64,000 nucleotides of DNA from Platerodrilus igneus (GCA_036346225.1 JARFIW010001469.1:10200001-10264000); one strand, 5' to 3'. Positions 43,319 to 55,084 are shown, numbered from the stretch's first letter. Translations and numbers: made by a program. Notes: generated by a model not told the origin, from the letters alone.

Positions 43319-44040
43319 AAGCGGAATCTGAAATTTATTGGAGATGCTAATTTACTTCTGTCCATGATGTTTTTGAAGCAGTTGAAGAGCTCAGGCTAGC
43401 TCGCAATGTGTCCGAATCCCAATTATTCGAACAAGCGGTCGACCTCTTTGAGTCGAAAGCCTTGCTATGGTTCCGGAGTTACCATCATCGGTTTTCTAGG
43501 TGGCAGACGTTAGCTAATTTATTAGAAATCATCAACAAGTGTACCACGTTCAAGTGAAGAACCGTTACTAAAAGGCCAACAAAATTTGCAAGAGTTTGAA
43601 GTAGATACTGCTCGCTTGGTGAGACTAGCCTATCCAACAGCGCCGGATAGCTTCCTAGAACAGCTAACAGTACAAACCTTTGTTGACGGGATACGAGACG
43701 GCATATCCAGCAAGCATTATAACTGATTCGACCAAGGACCCTAGATGATGCGTTTGCTCATGCTTGGAGTTTGAAGGGGCAAAGCAAGTCTCGCATCGTA
43801 GTATGGCAATGTAACATGCTCCGTAAAGGATTAAGGCCAAGAAATCAAAGAGAACGGCTACTGTGGGCGTGAACACCAACCAAAGAGAAAGAGACCCAGA
43901 TGTTGGAATTGTGGCGAATTTAAGCATATACAGTCCAAATGTAAACAGTCCAAAAAAAAGCAGAGAGGCTAGAAACTCAAGGCGATCGACAAAAAAGAGC
44001 GAAATTCGACCTGCACGAATTCTGCTCCGGACACCATCAT
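43319..44040 (+). pseudogene. Ty3/gypsy-like gag, copy 2, with zinc knuckle
   Basis: The first ~210 bases match 41162-41360 closely but keep a 15-base stretch (gagttaccatcatcg) lost from copy 1. Downstream, frames carry EFEVDTARLVRLAYPTAPDS and QTFVDGIRDGISS, a gag pattern of the type VQAFVDGIRD, followed by FEGAKQVS. The knuckle RCWNCGEFKHIQSKCKQ (about 43896-43944) is a complete CX2CX4HX4C motif. Stops and shifts near 43560 and 43720 kill it. It would package element RNA. Confidence 0.75.
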
Positions 44041-44061
44041 CCGCCTCCAACTAACTAAGAT

Positions 44062-44520
44062 GCAGACAGTATTTACATAGATGGGCCGAACGCTCGAGAG
44101 AATGAACTAAGTTCTGGACCGAGTTACGATTGGTTCAAATCTTTGTACAGCCGGATAGGTAAAGCGAGATTTGGGGTTAGGGAAGAGATTGAAGATGATC
44201 TATTCGATGTGCCATCAGAATACTCCCTAGCACATTGCATAGCGACGGACCTTAATATGTCCCGAGGACTTGCTCGGATGTTTAAACATAAATTTGGTGT
44301 TCTGGCTCAATTACACCGAAAGCCAGAGATTGGAAAGATCATACCGCTAAAGGACCGATATCGGGTACTATTTGGTGACTAAGTAAGTTATCTGGTAATT
44401 AGGATTAACAAGATCTGTGGACCTCAAGGATCAGGTGATCGAATTTGAGGGCAAGAAGTTGGCCATTCCCAAAATCGCTTTGTTGTGTCTTTTGCCTCCA
44501 CCATACGCCGGTCTTCGTAT
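44062..44520 (+). pseudogene. Macro-domain (OARD1-like) fragment behind a gag zinc knuckle
   Basis: The frame from 44062 has YDWFKSLYSRIGKARFG. It then has the macro-domain pattern DLFDVPSEYSLAHCIATDL with MSRGLARMFKHKFG, where the family usually has LAHCxxxDxxMGAGIAxxFKxxFG. The frame stops at 44380, but shifted frames continue with a LVI strand and EGKKLAIPKI, the conserved AIPKI strand near the ADP-ribose site. Macro domains of the OARD1/TARG1 type bind or remove ADP-ribose. The usual GAG of the ligand loop is SRG here. It lies 100-150 bases after a gypsy gag knuckle in the same direction, which suggests it was part of that element. A full SINE abuts it at 44529. Confidence 0.65.
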
Positions 44521-44528
44521 TTTTTCAG

Positions 44529-44826
44529 GCGGCTCCGTGGTGTAGTTTGTATGCGTGTGACTCCTATGCCCAAAGTCCCGGGTTCAAATCCCGAAACGGC
44601 CCGTTTAAAAAATGTTAGGCGAACATTTTTTACAAAAATACGCCCTCTTTCGGATGAGAGGTAAAATGGAGGTCCCGTGTGTGAGTGTTGTCACGCACGT
44701 GAAAGATCCCTACCTTGCTTGGAACAGCAAGGGTTCGACAAAATACAAAATTTCCAGGTAAAAAAATTCGCTTCCTGGTCAATGTAGTATCTTCGGGTAG
44801 AGCATTGGAAAATCAAATGTAGAGAG
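44529..44826 (+). mobile_element. tRNA-derived SINE, full-length plus-strand copy
   Basis: The head ggcggctccgtggtgtag, the A-box region (tagtttgtatgcgtgtgac) and the B box (gggttcaaatcccg) form a pol III promoter. The body and tail hairpin are the same as in the array at 38367-39290. This is the clearest full copy. It is a retroposon, not a functional tRNA gene. Confidence 0.85.
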
Positions 44827-46189
44827 ACTTCGTCTTTTGAGATTTCTCGAATTAATTACATAAATGGCAGTCAAATTTTTCAAAGAAACTATAATACCTG
44901 CGCACAAGTGGCTAAGAAGTGAGGTTTTAGGATAAAGACTGCGGTTTATAATAGGTATTTTTTAGGGATCGGATACGAATTTTGGAAACCAACTCCACAG
45001 TCCTTCTCTCTGGCACCAGCGTTATCAGACACGTTGTTGACTGTGTTGCACAACGCGTTCGGGTCCTATATTCGGAAAATTTTAAGTGCTTTTTACTTTT
45101 TTAACACGTAAACCGCAACGCTGCCGCAAATTGGACAATTTTTCGATAAATCCTTATCTCTCTTGAAATATCAACTTTTGAACCACAAAAACCGGCCTAC
45201 GCAACGCATGTTTAAATCACGGACCCGGCCCCGATCCTCCCGCAGACGCAACACCTACCCCACCAGAGGCAAATCGCGAAAAGCGATCGATTTGCGCCTC
45301 TCAACTTTAAGGCGAAATTCAGATCTAAGTAATTTTTTAATTCAGCATGAGAAAGTTTTTTTACCACACCAACGTGTAAAGCTTCATAATTATAGTTTCC
45401 GACGAATCCCAGGACATTAATGTCATAACTTATGGCATGTAAACCGCATACGCTCGCGTTCCCAGCCTAAATGAACACGAGTGGTTAAAAGTCCGCTTGA
45501 GAATCATGGAATGGTGGGAATATTACAGCTCGTGAAAACGAGATATCTTAAAGAGACTTTGCTATCGGCGATAGAAGAGATCGGACGCGCGTGCGCGAGC
45601 GTGCGTGCGCTAGTTCGGCAACGTGATTCCTCTTGTGTTCTTGTACCTTCCCTCTACCTAAAAAAACCATCTTGTGTTCCGCCAGAGTGCAGGCACATTC
45701 ATTTCGCCGCTAGAATTGGTCCACACAGAAGAAACCACCCGGCGACGATCCCAACCAAAAAAGCAGCACGCGGCCATGGCTTCTAATAAAAACCATGTAA
45801 GCTCATGGCTTGTTGGTTGGCTTGTGGACTTTCCCCGTGACGGCAATCCATGCAACCACATTTGGGCACGTGCAAATTACGTCCAGAGTTATGCATGGTT
45901 GGAAACACGTGAATGTACTTTCAATTTGCATTATTGTAACAGGTTGTGGGCTCGGATGAGTTAGACTGGAGAGTGGTATGAAATATGTTAGAGATACTGT
46001 TCGAGAAAACCTGAGCCCAGATTTTGGTGTGTGATTACAATCGAAATGGTATGGTCCATGCTGTGAAAATGTTGATTGTTACGTCTATCAATATGGAAAA
46101 TGCAGAAATGGCTTCGGCTGTCTCTACAACCACAGTGACTTCGAACGTCAGGGTCGCAGAGGGTTCTGGGATAGAGCAGTTTCAAGAAT
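44827..46189. other. No recognised gene; one hairpin and one CG-rich patch
   Basis: The ORFs at 45163-45420, 45481-45786 and 45658-45861 (minus) show no domain. A strong hairpin is at 45263-45300 (gaggcaaatcg pairing with cgatttgcgcctc). A CG/GTGC-rich patch, gcgcgtgcgcgagcgtgcgt, is at 45586-45605. Composition here is less AT-rich than the surroundings. Confidence 0.5.
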
Positions 46190-46640
46190 GTAGCAGTGTA
46201 GTGCCGATTGGTCTACCTCTGACCAGAATAATTATATCAGAACATAATCGAAAGGTTTGCACATATAAGATGATGGGTCTTTCGGCACCACATCTTGCAG
46301 GTGAACTTGATTGATAGGTGCAAGGGTTTTGCATTTAAGAGTTATTTAGATTACAATAGGAAATCTCGAGAATGTTATTTGTATAATTTCTGGCGTTCTA
46401 AAATTAATTAGTACGATTGACATGTATATACATTGTCGTCATGAATATTGGAGGTCAGTTCTAATTGCAGCTTTGATACGTGTTCTAATTGAAGCTCTGA
46501 TTGCAACATGTTCTAGATTAAAGCTTTGAAAGATGTCATATCAATTACTATTGATATAAATCGCCCTATTCGATATGAATTAATATAGTGCTTCGATATT
46601 AAGTTAATAGTTTAAGAAGCTAGCACTTGTACAATTAGCG
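46190..46640 (+). repeat. Dispersed repeat, copy 1 (pairs with 52270-52660)
   Basis: Shared landmarks in the same order: ttggtctacct, gaccagaa/aaccagaa, ttgataggt, gcatttaa, gagatgttattt/gaatgttattt, ttctaattgcagctttgat and tttgaaagatgt. The two copies differ by many substitutions and indels, so the repeat is old. No coding motif. Confidence 0.65.
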
Positions 46641-47699
46641 ATTAGCTGGAAATAAGTTGTTGTGAGAGCTTTTAGAAAATTCCATTGTAGCCGCGAGTTG
46701 ATGAAAAGGCTTATTAATCAGTTGATAAAGAACTGTTGTTTGGGCAAATAGAGTTTTCGCTACAATACGTAGAATGGAAGAGGAAAAGTTGACAAAAGAA
46801 ATATATGAAACAAAAATACAAGGTTAAAACAGAGCGGATAGATCAATGAAGATATGAAAAAAACAAGTACAAGACGCCGCAAAAAAAAAGAAAAATTGTA
46901 TGAAAAGAGATAACGAAATTAGCCCAGGATAGAACAATATGAAAGAGGAGGATACAACGATATATTAACTGTATATAAAGGGGAATGCAGGTATATATAG
47001 TATATACGTGTACACAACCGGCTAGGGATAATTACAGCATATAGGCCTGAGACCGTAAATATAAGGGAGATAAAATAAATCAATATATTTTTTCAATTAA
47101 AATCGCATCATGAGCTAGAGTAATTGCATCGTCTAGCACAGAAACGTTCCCTTATAAAGTTATGCATTTAACAATTTCTCATTACGTCTATAGAAGTTTT
47201 TCTATTATAAAATCTATGGGACAATGCATTATGAATCACTACCGAACCTAGACTAACCTAACCTAAAGTAACTCGCCATAATAAATCATCATAACAAATC
47301 TAACCTAATAATAAATGATTATTTCAGATTGAATTCAAATGCCGACAAATACTTATTCATATAAATAATTGAACTCAATAATCGCCATACTGGTGCCGCA
47401 TGACTTGCAGGTAGCATCAAAAGAACCGCGTCTGATTTTCTCGTTGTGGAGCCAACAAGCAGAAGAGTTTCGCTCTTATACTCTTAATGGAAAATCCCAT
47501 TGGCATAACGAGAAATTAAAATTCGCAAAAACGTTTCTGTTAGAAAATGCAGTTAAAACTCTGGAAACAATTTCTAGTCAAAATGTCTACAAGGTTACAC
47601 AAGTTGGACGTTCAACATTGGGATCTCAGAAACGGTGAGAAATAGAATGTAGGTTAAATTGGGACAAAATTGAAGATTTTAATGCTTGTCAATATTCGC
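46641..47699. other. No recognised gene
   Basis: AT-rich sequence. The ORF 47369-47638 starts without a recognised motif (MNSIIAILVPHDLQVASKEP). I see no domain and no repeat structure that would support it. Confidence 0.5.
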
Positions 47700-48050
47700 A
47701 AAAGAAATGTTTCGTACGTAATTGTTTTCGCTTTTTGGCTGTAACTTTTTTGTTTTAAAAAATTTTGAAATCTATAGATACGTTTCTAAAGCAGTTTTTT
47801 AAGTTGAAAACGATGGCGAAGTTAAAATCGTCATGAGACGTTTCGATCTTTCACAACAAATCAGGTTTATTTTTTCTTATGAACGTCGTATTAGATTGGT
47901 TTACATTGGCGACTTCAACAATGTACCACACGATATACTTTTATTTGCAAAAACATTTATTCTTGACAAAAAAGCTATATACATTGAAAACCAATTGAAA
48001 CAAGGATGTATTTTAACGTGTATTCATTGTGGGATAGTAAAATTAAAAGT
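47700..48050 (+). repeat. Dispersed inverted repeat, left copy (pairs with 55680-56000)
   Basis: Landmarks cgtttctaaagcagtttttt, aaaacgatggcgaagttaaa, aggtttattttt, atgaacgtcgtattagatt and aatgtacca recur in order on the minus strand at 55680-56000. An 8-kb separation in inverted orientation suggests two insertions of one unknown family. Confidence 0.7.
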
Positions 48051-49892
48051 GAAACATCTAATATCAACAAACAAAACAACGACAAGTAAAACTTTCGACA
48101 TAACCTAAAAACAACGAAAATTGTGGCGGCTTATTTCTCAGCAAATTCGTTTGGAATTTAATACCCAGAAGGATGAAATAATCATTCTTGGCTTCAATGG
48201 ACTTTTGTCACTTGAAGATGAAACTGTAAGTTAATCTATTGAAACGTTATTTTTTGCGTAGGTTGTGGCGCTATTGAAGCGTATTTTTTATATATGGCTG
48301 GCCCCACGCATGGGCGTCAGTGAAACGTTTTTTGTTATTTATTTGTTTTGGCGCAAGTAATACTTATTGTTCCAAAAATCTTCCGACACAACTAGGGGTC
48401 TATTCCTGGGTAGAGCAATGAGAAGTGGGGGGGGGTAAGTCGAATTCTGTTTGCAGATCAAACTTAAGCTAAATCAAATAGGCGCCACCTAGTCCTGATG
48501 TAATCACGATAATTGCATAGCATAGTTCTAAAGACGGACGTGGAGACCCAAAGAAAAAAAAGATCGCCTTCGCTGACAAAAACCTGTCTTAATAAAATAA
48601 GACTCAGCTCCTGTAAGAAATTGTGATAGTTAAATAAATAAAAAAGTGGAACACCATTTGTGTCCTGCAAAAATACATAAAGAAATAATAAAAAAAGTAT
48701 TTCCAATATAACATTGGCATCAATTTATTACTCAGGAGGGTTTTAGCTTTATGTAATAAGATTTGATCACACTTGATCAAAATAAAAAACCTTTAATCTT
48801 GAATCAATTGTTTACTAAAAGATCTCTTTTAAAATAATATAACTTGTGACAAAAAATTTAATCATTAACTGCATCAATCTTAAACTTTTAACTTTCATGT
48901 TTGTCTTTATTATTTTTAATCAAACACTTTACTTTAAAACATGAACTTGTTGTACAAATAGGGTTCTAACCTGGGCAGATCTTTTCAGGTAGATAACAAA
49001 TTAATAGCTCCTAACAATATTAGCATTTGAGCTTTCAAAATTATGTATACTAATTTTAATGTAGATAAAGCTGATCACAAAAATAGACATGTTTACATAT
49101 ATTGTACTAAAGCTGTTCAAAGCATTTGCTTCTAAAATAACGTCTGTCAGCTGTACAAAGTAGAAAAATATGACGTCAGTAACACCTGTTGACATTACCG
49201 ACGATTCATATGGAGCAAAGCATGTTGTTTTTAGAACATTAAATCAATGAACTTTCGTCTTACTACTGGTAAATCCAGCTCAACAATTAGTTGGAACTTT
49301 TACAATGTACATGTATTACGCATCAAAGCAAGTTAACGTGTTCCAAATTTTGAAACACATAAAAAGAACTTATAGCTATCTACGAACCAAAACTGCATTT
49401 GTCGCATTGTGACAAAGAAAGACGGGATGCCCGTTCTTCAAGTAACGATAACAGCGTTTGCAATTTGAAACCAAATCATCCAAACCAACTTCTATAATTC
49501 CTTCGTTCCACGTGTCGAATCATATCCTGTCGCCTTACATTATGTGTTTTACTGTGTCCTTGTGTGTTTTTTTAAAGTTGCATCCTACTTGTCGCGCTAA
49601 ATAAATTATCTCAAATTATACAAGTTCGCACAATATATACGTTACCGACCGTTATTCGAAGATATCCTCACTAATCGAAATGGATTCGCAGATTGCCGGC
49701 CTGCAGCCAAGGGTACATGTTGATATCTCTATCACCTGTGGTCGACTATCTTATAACCAGCTCGGGCGGTCGCGCCGTGAGGAGGGGAACAATCAAACAG
49801 ATGTGCTTGTAAATAGCTGTATACGACACAGATATCTGAATATAACTAGATTATTAAAGGACGATGCAGGCTTAGCGTATTACTTTTGAAGT
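48051..49892. other. No recognised gene
   Basis: AT-rich. Contains a nine- or ten-G run near 48428. ORFs at 48464-48706 (minus), 49001-49195 (minus) and 49680-49889 (plus) lack motifs. Confidence 0.5.
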
Positions 49893-50055
49893 TGAATGCA
49901 AATTATTATTGTTATTAATAAAATTGTTACATTATTCTTGAAATTATATGTAAAGAATTATTATTAATAATAAAATTGTTACACTATTCTTGAAATTATA
50001 TGCAAAGAATTATTATCGAAAATAAAATTGTTACACTATTTGTTGAATTAAATGC
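49893..50055 (+). repeat. ~60-bp tandem repeat, about 2.7 units
   Basis: Units of the form aataaaattgttacactatt followed by cttgaaattatatg and aaagaattattatt, repeating at about 49916, 49966 and 50021 with small length changes. Confidence 0.8.
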
Positions 50056-50426
50056 TATTTTGAGGGTATTTATATTTGTTGAATTAAAATGATGGTTGTT
50101 GATAAAAGTATAGTAACATGTATAGTGCTACATCATTAGACATGTAAAAATTGGACATTGTCAGTTGATGGTAAAGTGGGGGCGTATTCTAAAATATTAT
50201 TCTAGTTAAGAATCCGAGTGTGATGAATTGCAGATGAATTGATTGTACAATTTTCCCAAGCTTCTGTATGTATTTTGTTATAAAAATATCTCTGAATCAC
50301 TAACCAAATATTAAGTACGTTTAAAATTGTTGAATGCCTATTTGTTCATAGCAATGCTCAAACGGTGTTGTTTTAGAATAGATTTAAGCAAGGTGAGTTG
50401 AGATATGTTTTATTTATTCAAACATA

Positions 50427-50458
50427 CGATGCTAAAGTGAAAAGTTCTCGGCCTGATA
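50427..50458 (+). repeat. mariner left terminal inverted repeat
   Basis: Begins cgatgctaaagtgaaaag and pairs with 51653-51684. Differences from the right end cluster in the outer ten bases, suggesting decay of this end. Confidence 0.85.
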
Positions 50459-50606
50459 CAGAGATGGCGTTCCAATCAGAAAAAATTTGTGATTCCTGCC
50501 TGCGTGCACATGTCATTAGTTCGTATGACAAATTTCAACTTGCTATCTCAACTAGTTTGTTTACACGAATTTTTTCAAGCAGACATCTTATGCGTGTTTC
50601 CTTAAG

Positions 50607-51618
50607 ATGGCTAAACTTGAATATCGTGCGGACATAAAATTTTTCGTTTTGCACGGATTAACTCAGAAAATTCATCCGAAGTTGACAAAAGTTTACGGAG
50701 ACTCTGCCCCTTCCCTGTCAACCGTTAAAAAATGGGCAGCTGAATTTAAACGTGGTCGCACGTCTCTCGAAGATGATCCAAAAACCGCAACCACACCGGA
50801 AACGATCGAAAAAGTGCATGATATCGTGTTGGACGATAGGCGAGTGAAAGTGTAGGGATATCGGACGAAAAGGTGCGAAACATCTTACACAAAGAGTTAG
50901 GGACGCGAAAGCTCTGCGTAAGATGGGTGCCGCATTTGCTGAAAGCCGATCAAAAGCAAATGCGAAAACGAGTTTCGCAGCAATGTTTGGCCCGGCTCAA
51001 TACGGATCCCAGCGATTTTGTGCGGCGATTTGTCACTAAGGATGAGACATGGGTCCATCATTACACGCTAGAAACGAAACAACAGTCGCAGCAGTGGGTG
51101 GAAGCCGGTTGTTCAGCGCCAAAGAAAGCGAAGTCGATCGCATCTGCCGGAAAGGTGATGGCCAGCGTGTTTTGGAATGCGAAAAAGGTCCTGTTAATAG
51201 ATTACCTTGAAAAAGGCAGAACAATTACATGCCAATATTACTCCACCCTTCTTGACCAGTTGGATGCCAAAATTCGCGCGAAGAGGTCTAACTTGAAGAA
51301 GAAAAAATCATCTTTCACCAGGACAACGCACCTGCACACAAGAGTGCGTTGGCGATTGGAAAATGGACCGATTTGGGGTACGACTTGCTCGGCCATTCCC
51401 CCTATTCCCCTGATTTGCCGTCCTCAGACTTCTATCTGTTTCCAATCTTGAAGAAATTTGTTTCTGGGAAGCGCTTCATGTCCAATGAAGAAGTTGAGAG
51501 GGCCGTAAACGAATATTTTCACAGCCTTCCAGACTCTTACTTCCGGGAAGGAATACTGATGTTGGAGAAACGCTGGACTAAGTGTGTTGAAGTTAAGGGG
51601 AATTATGTCGAAAAATAA
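50607..51618 (+). pseudogene. mariner transposase (D,D34D), frameshifted
   Basis: The ATG at 50607 opens a helix-turn-helix DNA-binding half (LSTVKKWAAEFKRGRTSLED, then RPETIEKVHD-like sequence). A short deletion near 50850 introduces a stop and shifts the frame. The second part has ISDEKVRNILHKELG and WVPHLL, with the first catalytic Asp in VTKDETWVHHY (about 51036-51068). A one-base shift in an A-run near 51300 leads to HQDNAPAHKSALA (second Asp) and YSPDLPSSDFYLFP (third Asp). The spacing between the last two is 34 residues, as in true mariners. The stop is at 51616. All three acids survive, but the gene cannot be translated whole. Confidence 0.9.
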
Positions 51619-51652
51619 AATCATTTTTTTAACTGAAAATTGCAGTCTTTCA

Positions 51653-51684
51653 TTGTAGGTCGAGAACTTTTCACCTTACCCTCG
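51653..51684 (-). repeat. mariner right terminal inverted repeat
   Basis: Read outward-in it begins cgagggtaaggtgaaaag then ttctcgacct. It is followed by the TA target copy at 51685. Confidence 0.85.
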
Positions 51685-51686
51685 TA

Positions 51687-52269
51687 CAGACGACCTTTGT
51701 AAGGAAATCCATTTCACCCTAGTTACAATCCTCTGTGTTACACGTTGTTCAGAGGAATACCTATTAGATAGCTGGCGCCCTTTAAACTTAACAGATTGAC
51801 TACCTAACAGGTTTAGTGCAACAAGTAACAACATAGCTTGAAATCGCAGCTCGGTAAAATTTTCATCATTACTTCATTTTTTCCCATTTACTGCCATTTA
51901 GTGTTACAGGAATCCAATCCCGCACCTCTGTATTTGGCCGGTGTATCTTTATTTTGTTAAGAGATTCCCGCCCCTTTTAGGCAATTCCAAATTTCGTAAC
52001 TTAATGTTTCAAAGACCCGTAACACAACAATACTACGACAAAATAACTACAGAAAATACTCTAATTGAAAGTCATTCTCTTGTAAACAAGGTTTGGCTCT
52101 GAATTCAATTTTATTTACTGCTCTATGTATATCTCGTCTGCGTATTGATGCATTTGTATTAACACTCTAAAAGTGTTAGATCTTCAATATTATTAATCTT
52201 TGTTTCATAGATTTAATCTTTAATATAGCTCTACAAGAAGTCTCAAACAACAGTGTGGCATACTTGACA
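51687..52269. other. No recognised gene
   Basis: AT-rich flank of the mariner with no supported ORF, repeat or RNA gene. Confidence 0.6.
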
Positions 52270-52660
52270 TAATAATAAATACGCTAGCACCGCTTGGTCT
52301 ACCTGTAACCAGAACAATTACATTAGATCGTAAAGGGTTTGAACACAAACGAAGATTGATAGGTCCTACGGTGAGAGATATCTTGATCGACAGGTACCAG
52401 ACTTTGCATTTAAAAATCACAATAGGTACATTCGAGATGTTATTTACACATTCTGGTATCTTTTCGAAATAATTAGAACGATTGGATAAAATATAAATTG
52501 CCGTGATGAGCGTTAGTTAGTTCAATTCTAAATGAAACTTTGATATGAATTCTAATGAAGTTTTGATGAACACACCAGTCCTAGTTTAAAGTTTTGAAAG
52601 ATGTGATATAAATTACTGTCCATATAAATTAGTGTCCTTAATTTTACGAATCAATTAAGA
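52270..52660 (+). repeat. Dispersed repeat, copy 2 (pairs with 46190-46640)
   Basis: Carries the same ordered landmarks as copy 1 (ttggtctacct, aaccagaa, ttgataggt, tttgcattta, ttgaaagatgtgat). No coding motif; the family is unknown to me. Confidence 0.65.
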
Positions 52661-52765
52661 CAAATGTAGAGGATGTAGAGATAAGATGAGTTAAATAAAT
52701 TTGATATTTTTGCATGTTAAGTTTTGATAGTGTACCGTAACCTTGTTCTATTTCCGATTTAATCC

Positions 52766-53090
52766 ATGTTATCAGTTAACTGCGAAAGTATAATTGACAG
52801 TTGCAATATCAACAATCAAACTCACTCAGAAGTAAAATCTTATATAACACAATATAACATCAAGAAGTTGACCCAAAGATTTAACAGACCCGATTCTACG
52901 TTGATTTGTTATAAATCTAATCAAAGGAATTCTTTAGTGATTTTAGAACGAAATGATTATTTGAACAAAGTTGAAGATTTCCTTAACACACCAAACTTTC
53001 AAATTACACAACACAACCCTTTACATAAATTTAACAACTAACTTCAAACAATGGTTTATGCGAATAAAATTATTTTAGAAATCCTAGAAG
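52766..53090 (+). pseudogene. Possible Penelope-like element RT N-terminal fragment
   Basis: The frame 52766-53041 contains YKSNQRNSLVILERNDYL then NKVEDFLN, which resembles the N-terminal part of Penelope-like RTs (pattern K-x-D-K-G-N-x-x-V-I-x-x-x-x-Y-x-x-K). HNPLHKFNN follows and then a stop. The key DKG is replaced by NQR, so the match is partial. No RT core is found downstream; the sequence changes to another LINE at about 53110. Confidence 0.4.
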
Positions 53091-53109
53091 TTAATTATAA
53101 TCCACTTCA

Positions 53110-54510
53110 CGTTATGAATCGGGATAGCCTATACTTAGAGATGAGTTTGAATTAGCATTAAAAGGCCTGAAAACTGGTAAGGTACCGGGCATATCTTAAG
53201 CAGAAACGCTAAAAGCCGCTGAAGAAGCAGTAACAGAACGTCTCTTCCAACTTGTAAGCTATATGTATGAGACAGACGAGATACTTCAAGATTTCGAATG
53301 TAACATCATAGTAACTATACCAAAAAAAGAGGAGCGGATACATGTGAAAATTTTCGAACGATAAGTTTGACAGCACATATGAGATCAATTTGGGTTTAGG
53401 CAAAACAGAGGAACATGGGAGGTTATTTTAGTTCTGGGGTATGAATGAAGAACACAATAGAAAAAGAAGAGAGCGTGTATATAGGGTTTGTAGGTCTGGT
53501 AAAAGCATCCGACAATATAAAATGGAAGAAATGTATGAAATATTCGAAAAGATTAGAATGAGTTTTAGGGATAGACGGATAGCCCATAGAACAGCTATTA
53601 GAGCAGGAATGTAGAGAAGTAGATATTAGGAAAGTAGTGAGACAGGTAGGTGCCCTATTCCCGTTAATTTTTAACTTGTACATGAAGAAGCAATGAATAC
53701 CGTCAAATGCAGGAAGACATTTGGAATTAGTATACAAGGACAAAAGATTGATATGCTTAGATTTGCAGATGATATTGCGATATTAGCATCTAGCAAGCAA
53801 GAGTTAGAAACTGCTCTTAATGAAATAAAACGATTCTAACAGAGAGATACGGTATGAAAATTAACAAAAATAAAACTAAAGTACTAGTATGCAAAGCAGG
53901 GGAAGATGAATCCAAAACTAGGAAACAAGACAAGAGGTTAAGGATTTCTGCTACCTAGGAAGCCAAATCACGCAAGATGGAAAAAGCGCAAAAGATATAA
54001 AACAAAGATTAGCACAAGGTCGTGCTACATATAACAAGAAAAAGCAATTACTGTGTTCAAAGACAACAAACATAAAAACAAGGAAGAGATTGCTTAAAAC
54101 ATATGTGTGGAGCACAGCATTATACGGCTGTAAATCTTGAACAGTAGGACAAGCGGACTGGAAAAAGGTATAAATCTTTGAAGTGTGTTGCTAAGACGTA
54201 TGATGGACAGACGAAGTTAAGAACAAAAATGTTCTAGAAATGGTGGGAGAAGAAAGAAATATGTGGAAAACTGTAAAAAATTAAAGAGATAGGAAGATAG
54301 GTCACATACTAACGCATGAGGGAATGGTGCGAAATATAATACAAGCAGAGATAGGAAGAAAGAAAGGTAGAGGTAGACCTAGGTTATACTATTGCACACA
54401 GATAGTCAAAGATGTAGGATGTGGGAATTTCAGGAAAATGTGTAGGCTAGCTCAGAATAGAAATCAATGGAGGTACACGCCCAACCAGTTCCAAACGAAA
54501 ACCTTAATAC
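53110..54510 (+). pseudogene. LINE ORF2 (RT) fragment, plus strand
   Basis: Fragments in order: LKTGKVPGIS, ETLKAAEEAVTERLFQL, YMYETDEILQDFECNIIVTIPKK, then DQFGFRQNRGT in a shifted frame. WKKCMKYSK and FNLYMKK follow. The catalytic region near 53755-53800 reads RFADDIAILAS in one frame, then SKQELETALNEIK. The end has TYVWSTALYGCKS, GKKRGRPR-like KKGRGRPRLYY and CRLAQNRNQWR. It is the same family as the minus-strand copy at 38050-39345 and is dead from many shifts. Confidence 0.75.
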
Positions 54511-55060
54511 GAAAAAACAAAATAATTGAACTTAAACCTCATGATTATTTTAAGCAACTACAAGTGTTGGTTTTACAATATTCTCAACTAATGTTAATTG
54601 TGTGAAAGAATTTATTGGAGAACGATTAATGCGGCAAATGTCTGTATTGGGGGATCTTGGTAGCCACAGGCTGCTTAACCCCCTTCACATACCATTGAAT
54701 ATCGGTGACATATGACATATATTTAGAAAACAATAGAAGGAGAACCAAGTTGTATCTAGGCTGTAGGAATGTCGGGAAACTATGTAGGCTAGCTCAGAAT
54801 AGGAGTCAGTGGAGGTACGCGTCCAACCTGTTTCAAGACGTAAAACCTAATGACAAAAAACTAATTGCATTTAAATCTGATGAGTACTAGAAACAAATAC
54901 TGGTTTGGTTGTACAATATTATCAACTAATCTTGATTGTGTGAAAGGATTTATTGGAAATCTATTAATTCGGCAAATGTCTAAGTGTTGGGGATCTTGGT
55001 AGCCCTCAGGTTGCTTAACCTCTTTCGTATTACACTGAATATCGATGAATTAAGGAATTT
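54511..55060 (+). repeat. LINE 3' end, duplicated
   Basis: The stretch ctagctcagaatag...tggaggtac, followed some 150-200 bases later by cggcaaatgtct and ggggatcttggtagcc, occurs twice (about 54448-54715 and 54790-55040). This gives an imperfect tandem of the LINE terminus, with two intact-looking but untranslatable tails. Confidence 0.65.
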
Positions 55061-55084
55061 ATTTACAAAACAATAGACGAGGAA

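Larger units (their letters stand above)
50427..51684 (+). mobile_element. mariner DNA transposon
   Basis: A 1258-bp element flanked by TA on both sides (50425-50426 and 51685-51686). The left end, cgatgctaaagtgaaaag then ttctcggcct, is an inverted match of the right end (aggtcgagaac then ttttcaccttaccctcg), with about four mismatches in ~28 bases. Length, TA target and transposase all fit Tc1/mariner. Confidence 0.9.

Noticed and set aside
44529..44600. Functional tRNA gene
   Set aside because: It has A- and B-box sequences but is the head of a repeated SINE with the same body and tail, and the acceptor stem does not close.
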